From positions 1 to 7,815 of the forward strand of contig JBJDZJ010000153.1 in assembly GCA_051867915.1 (NCBI GenBank): a DNA stretch of 7,815 bases, given 5' to 3'. This document shows, piece after piece, positions 5,388 to 7,815 of the stretch. Both the position numbers and the translations under genes were made by a program. Each line of letters opens with the position of its first letter. Within the stretch, counting starts at the first letter, position 1. Source of the stretch: CAKSQF01 sp051867915. GTDB taxonomy: Bacteria; Bacillota; Clostridia; Oscillospirales; CAG-272. The notes under the pieces are model-generated. The model saw nothing but the letters and a program-made list of their open reading frames with translations. It made no database searches and was not told where the DNA came from.

Positions 5388-6626
5388 ATGCGTAGAGTAG
5401 TAATTACGGGCATCGGTGTCATCAGCCCTGTGGGTAACAGCACCGAGGCATTCTGGGACAGTCTGGTGAACGGACGGTCCGGCATCGGTGAGATTACTCA
5501 CTTTGATACCACCGATTATAAAATCAAGCTGGCGGCAGAGGTCAAGAATTTTAACCCTCTGGACTATTATGAGAAGCCTACCGAGGGCAAGCGTGCCGAT
5601 CCCTTTACCCATTTTGCGGTAGCGGCGGCAACCGAGGCCATTACGGACAGCGGACTTCTGGAATCGAACCCCGACCGCACCCGTATCGGCGTATATGTCG
5701 GATCGGGTATCGGCGGTATGCAGACTTTTGTCAACAATACCCTGACCCTTGACAAGAGGGGGCCCGGTCGTGTTTCCCCCCTGTTTGTTCCCATGATGAT
5801 TTCCAATATGGCGGCAGGTGCCATCTCCATCCGCTACGGACTGAAGGGTCCCACCCTTCCCACAGTCACTGCCTGTGCGACCTCTGCTCATGAAGTGGGA
5901 GAGGCCTTTCACGCCATCAAGGGCGGCTACGCCGACGCCATTCTGGCAGGCGGCGCAGAGAGTGCCATTGAGCCGCTTTCCATTGCGGGATTCATGAACT
6001 GCAAGGCGCTGTCCGAGTCCACCGATCCCGACCGTGCCTCCATCCCCTTTGACGCCGAGAGAAACGGCTTTGTCATGGGCGAAGGCTCCGCTATCCTGGT
6101 TCTGGAAGAGCTGGAACATGCAAAAGCAAGAGGCGCAAAGATTTATGCCGAGATCGTGGGTTACGGCAATACGGCCGACGCTTACCATATGACCTCTCCC
6201 GATCCCGAAGCAACGGGATCTGCCAACTGTATCCGCATTGCCGCAGAAGAGGCGGGAATCACCGGAGATGAGGAGATCTATGTCAATGCTCACGGTACCT
6301 CCACACATCTCAATGACATGACCGAGACCAGGGCCTACAAGGCGGTCTTCGGCGACAAGGCGTATAAGATGCACTTTGATTCCACCAAGTCCATGACCGG
6401 ACATATGCTGGGTGCCACCGGCGCTGTCGAGGCTGCCGTCTGTGCATTGGCACTTCGGGACGGCATCGTTCCTCCCACCATCAACTACAAGGTTCCCGAT
6501 CCCGAATGTGATCTGAATTACACGCCGGGAACGGCTGTCAAAGCCGATCTCAAGTATGCGCTGTCCACCAATCTGGGATTCGGCGGTCATAACGCTTGTT
6601 TGGCGTTCAAAAAATATGAAGTGTGA
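5388..6626 (+). CDS. fabF: Beta-ketoacyl-ACP synthase II (FabF)
   Basis: FabF elongates acyl-ACP by decarboxylative condensation with malonyl-ACP. The 412 residues are the usual length of this thiolase-fold enzyme. The Cys-His-His set is intact: Cys163 in VTACATSAHE, His302 in NAHGTSTHLND and His339 in SMTGHMLGATGA, with Lys334 just before the last. The C-terminal GFGGHN loop is the gate seen in Firmicute FabF proteins. The start MRRVVITGIGVISPVGNS is canonical, and AAGGAG at 5375-5380 lies seven bases upstream. The residue pattern fits FabF rather than FabB, which is also rare in Clostridia. With FabH it is the only condensing enzyme in the window, so it would perform all elongation steps unless a paralog exists elsewhere. 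The gap after fabG is 79 bases. Confidence 0.97.
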   Translation: MRRVVITGIGVISPVGNSTEAFWDSLVNGRSGIGEITHFDTTDYKIKLAAEVKNFNPLDYYEKPTEGKRADPFTHFAVAAATEAITDSGLLESNPDRTRIGVYVGSGIGGMQTFVNNTLTLDKRGPGRVSPLFVPMMISNMAAGAISIRYGLKGPTLPTVTACATSAHEVGEAFHAIKGGYADAILAGGAESAIEPLSIAGFMNCKALSESTDPDRASIPFDAERNGFVMGEGSAILVLEELEHAKARGAKIYAEIVGYGNTADAYHMTSPDPEATGSANCIRIAAEEAGITGDEEIYVNAHGTSTHLNDMTETRAYKAVFGDKAYKMHFDSTKSMTGHMLGATGAVEAAVCALALRDGIVPPTINYKVPDPECDLNYTPGTAVKADLKYALSTNLGFGGHNACLAFKKYEV

Positions 6627-6656
6627 TTAACACGGCAAGAAAGGCAAGATCAGTAT

Positions 6657-7118
6657 ATGACGAATTCTAAAAAAGAACTGTTGTCGAAGGCAACCGAGCT
6701 TTTCCGCGATTTGGGATTGACCTCCCTTCGGATCAAAGATGATGAAGAACAGTTTGAGATTGAACTGAAGAAGGAAGTCCCTGCGCCTGTTGTAGCAGCC
6801 GCACCTGCCGTGCAGAGCGCTCCGAGCGCCGCACCGGTCAGCGAGGATACTGCGGTCAAGCAGGAAGACAAAACCTCCGGGCTGGATGCCATCAAGGCAC
6901 CTCTGGTCGGTGTCTTCTATGCCGCTCCCACACCCGATCAGCCCGCTTTTGTGAAGGCAGGCGATCAGGTCAGAAAGGGCGATATTCTCTGCATTATTGA
7001 GGCCATGAAGATGATGAATGAGATCACCGCCGACCGGGATTGCGTGATCGAAGAAGTTTGCGCTGAAAACGGCAAACTGGTTGAATTCGGTCAGATGCTG
7101 TTCAAGGTCAAAAACTGA
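6657..7118 (+). CDS. accB: Biotin carboxyl carrier protein of acetyl-CoA carboxylase (AccB)
   Basis: AccB carries the biotin that AccC carboxylates and that the AccD/AccA carboxyltransferase uses to make malonyl-CoA. The protein has 153 residues. An N-terminal region of about 40 residues is followed by a flexible linker rich in Ala, Pro and Val (about 42-64). The C-terminal biotinyl domain begins near KAPLVGVFY. Biotin is attached to Lys118 in EAMKMMNEI, the standard AMKM motif 35 residues before the end. The PTPDQPAFVKAGDQV stretch forms part of the protruding thumb region of this domain in bacterial AccB. The gene starts 30 bases after fabF. Its ribosome site is weak (AAGG at 6641-6644, 12 bases away), which may lower expression relative to its neighbours. 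A biotin ligase would be encoded elsewhere. Confidence 0.96.
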   Translation: MTNSKKELLSKATELFRDLGLTSLRIKDDEEQFEIELKKEVPAPVVAAAPAVQSAPSAAPVSEDTAVKQEDKTSGLDAIKAPLVGVFYAAPTPDQPAFVKAGDQVRKGDILCIIEAMKMMNEITADRDCVIEEVCAENGKLVEFGQMLFKVKN

Positions 7119-7147
7119 AGAACATCGGAAAACAAAGGAGATTTGAC

Positions 7148-7558
7148 ATGAATATAGATGAAATCAAGCAGATTCTTCCGCACAGAGAACCCATGCTTCT
7201 TGTAGAAGAGGCCTATCTGAACGAAGACGGAAGCTCGACGGGATATTATACCGTCAAGGGCGACGAGTACTTCCTTCAGGGACATTTTCCCGGCAATCCC
7301 ATTGTCCCCGGAGTCATTCTCTGCGAAATGACTGCACAGTCGGCTTGCATTCTGTTTTCCGGAGAAATGAGCGGAAAGACCCCTGTCTATGTGGGGATCA
7401 ACAATGTGAAATTCCGCGTTCAGGTCAAGCCCGGCGATCGGATTGAATTCCATACATCCATTCTCAAGCAGAAGGCTCCCTTTTTCTGGATCAAGGGTGA
7501 AGCCTATGTGGGTGGAAAACTGGCAATGAGCGGCGAATTCTCGTTTGCAATAGTCTGA
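7148..7558 (+). CDS. fabZ: 3-hydroxyacyl-ACP dehydratase (FabZ)
   Basis: FabZ removes water from 3-hydroxyacyl-ACP to give trans-2-enoyl-ACP. The 136 residues form a single hot-dog fold. The N-terminal ILPHREPMLLVEEA is a hallmark of FabZ. The catalytic pair is His46 in GHFPGNPIVPGV and Glu60 in ILCEMTAQSA, with the 14-residue spacing of E. coli FabZ. Glu, rather than Asp, at the second position argues against FabA. AAAGGAG at 7134-7140 lies seven bases before the start. The gene sits 29 bases after accB, between two subunits of acetyl-CoA carboxylase, which is the normal clostridial arrangement. No fabA, fabM or second fabZ-like isomerase is visible, so the route to unsaturated fatty acids, if any, lies outside the window. 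Confidence 0.96.
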   Translation: MNIDEIKQILPHREPMLLVEEAYLNEDGSSTGYYTVKGDEYFLQGHFPGNPIVPGVILCEMTAQSACILFSGEMSGKTPVYVGINNVKFRVQVKPGDRIEFHTSILKQKAPFFWIKGEAYVGGKLAMSGEFSFAIV

Positions 7559-7567
7559 TTAAATGCT

Positions 7568-7599
7568 GTTTCGGGAAATAATTACCGAATTCCCGAAAC
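7568..7599 (+). other. Perfect inverted repeat between fabZ and accC
   Basis: GTTTCGGGAA (7568-7577) is the exact reverse complement of TTCCCGAAAC (7590-7599), with a 12-base loop. The next bases are GGAAAGGAATG, which contain the accC ribosome site, so there is no terminator U-tract. The hairpin ends just ahead of the AAAGGA at 7602-7607. It could tune accC translation, mark an mRNA cleavage site or act as a DNA operator. Confidence 0.6.
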
Positions 7600-7618
7600 G
7601 GAAAGGAATGAATCGGTT

Positions 7619-7815
7619 ATGTTTTCAAAAATACTGATTGCAAACAGAGGCGAGATTGCAGTTCGGATCATCCGCGCCTGCCGTGAAATGGGAATTCGAA
7701 CGGTAGCGGTCTATTCAACTGCCGACGCCGACGCTCTGCATACCAGCCTTGCGGATGAGTCCTACTGTATCGGCGGACCCATGGTGAAGGACAGCTATCT
7801 TAACATCAAGGCGAT
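7619..7815 (+). CDS. accC: Biotin carboxylase subunit of acetyl-CoA carboxylase (AccC), 3'-truncated by window edge
   Basis: AccC uses ATP and bicarbonate to carboxylate the biotin on AccB. Only 65 complete codons are present, about one seventh of a normal 450-residue protein. MFSKILIANRGEIAVRII opens the N-terminal biotin carboxylase domain and matches the family from the first residue. It is followed by AVYSTADADALHTSLADES, the region where AccC proteins read HVxLADE, and by SYLNIKA. The ATP-grasp core and catalytic residues are beyond the window. AAAGGA at 7602-7607 is 11 bases before the ATG. A second ATG at 7608 touches the Shine-Dalgarno and opens a short out-of-frame reading frame that ends within accC. 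Pyruvate carboxylase shares this domain, but the neighbouring accB and fabZ make AccC by far the better call. Confidence 0.93.
   Translation, partial: MFSKILIANRGEIAVRIIRACREMGIRTVAVYSTADADALHTSLADESYCIGGPMVKDSYLNIKA

Noticed and set aside
4508..5485. Long open frame on the minus strand opposite fabG (325 codons)
   Set aside because: It lies antisense to a certain fabG, resembles no family I know and has low-complexity His/Leu/Gly/Asn composition typical of a codon-bias shadow.
5340..6590. Long open frame on the minus strand opposite fabF (416 codons)
   Set aside because: Antisense to a complete fabF with intact catalytic residues; rich in Gly/His/Arg, no recognisable domain. A shadow of codon use.

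Overview
The window carries a type II (dissociated) bacterial fatty-acid synthesis cluster, all on the + strand, preceded by the 3' part of an unrelated glycoside hydrolase gene. Moderate GC, strong Shine-Dalgarno sites, SigA-type promoters and the order fabH-acpP-fabD-fabG-fabF-accB-fabZ-accC all suggest a Firmicute of class Clostridia, probably an uncultured gut member near Oscillospiraceae/Ruminococcaceae. The lineage is inferred from gene order and protein flavour, not from a marker gene.

Layout. Bases 1-1946 are the 3' part of a GH78 alpha-L-rhamnosidase gene whose start lies upstream of the window. A hairpin terminator (1961-1993) closes it. The gap 1994-2164 holds an AT-rich 10-bp direct repeat, a near-consensus promoter (TTGACA, 16 bp, TATGAT with an extended -10), a second extended -10 just downstream and a leader hairpin. 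Then follow fabH (2165-3127), acpP (3243-3458), fabD (3610-4533), fabG (4565-5308), fabF (5388-6626), accB (6657-7118), fabZ (7148-7558) and the first 65 codons of accC (7619 to the window end). The acpP-fabD gap contains a terminator-like hairpin, a candidate new promoter and a 12-bp palindrome. The fabH-acpP and fabZ-accC gaps each contain a hairpin without a U-tract.

How the genes work together. AccB carries the biotin that AccC carboxylates; the carboxyltransferase (AccD/AccA, expected just downstream) would then make malonyl-CoA. FabD moves malonyl onto the phosphopantetheine arm of AcpP. FabH primes the cycle by condensing a short acyl-CoA with malonyl-ACP. FabG reduces, FabZ dehydrates and FabF elongates. 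The enoyl-ACP reductase needed to close the cycle is not in the window, although many clostridial clusters carry fabK between acpP and fabD.

I see no tRNA, rRNA, CRISPR array, insertion sequence or phage gene, and no evidence of a new biological system. The unexplained parts are the regulatory structures between the genes and the missing enoyl reductase.
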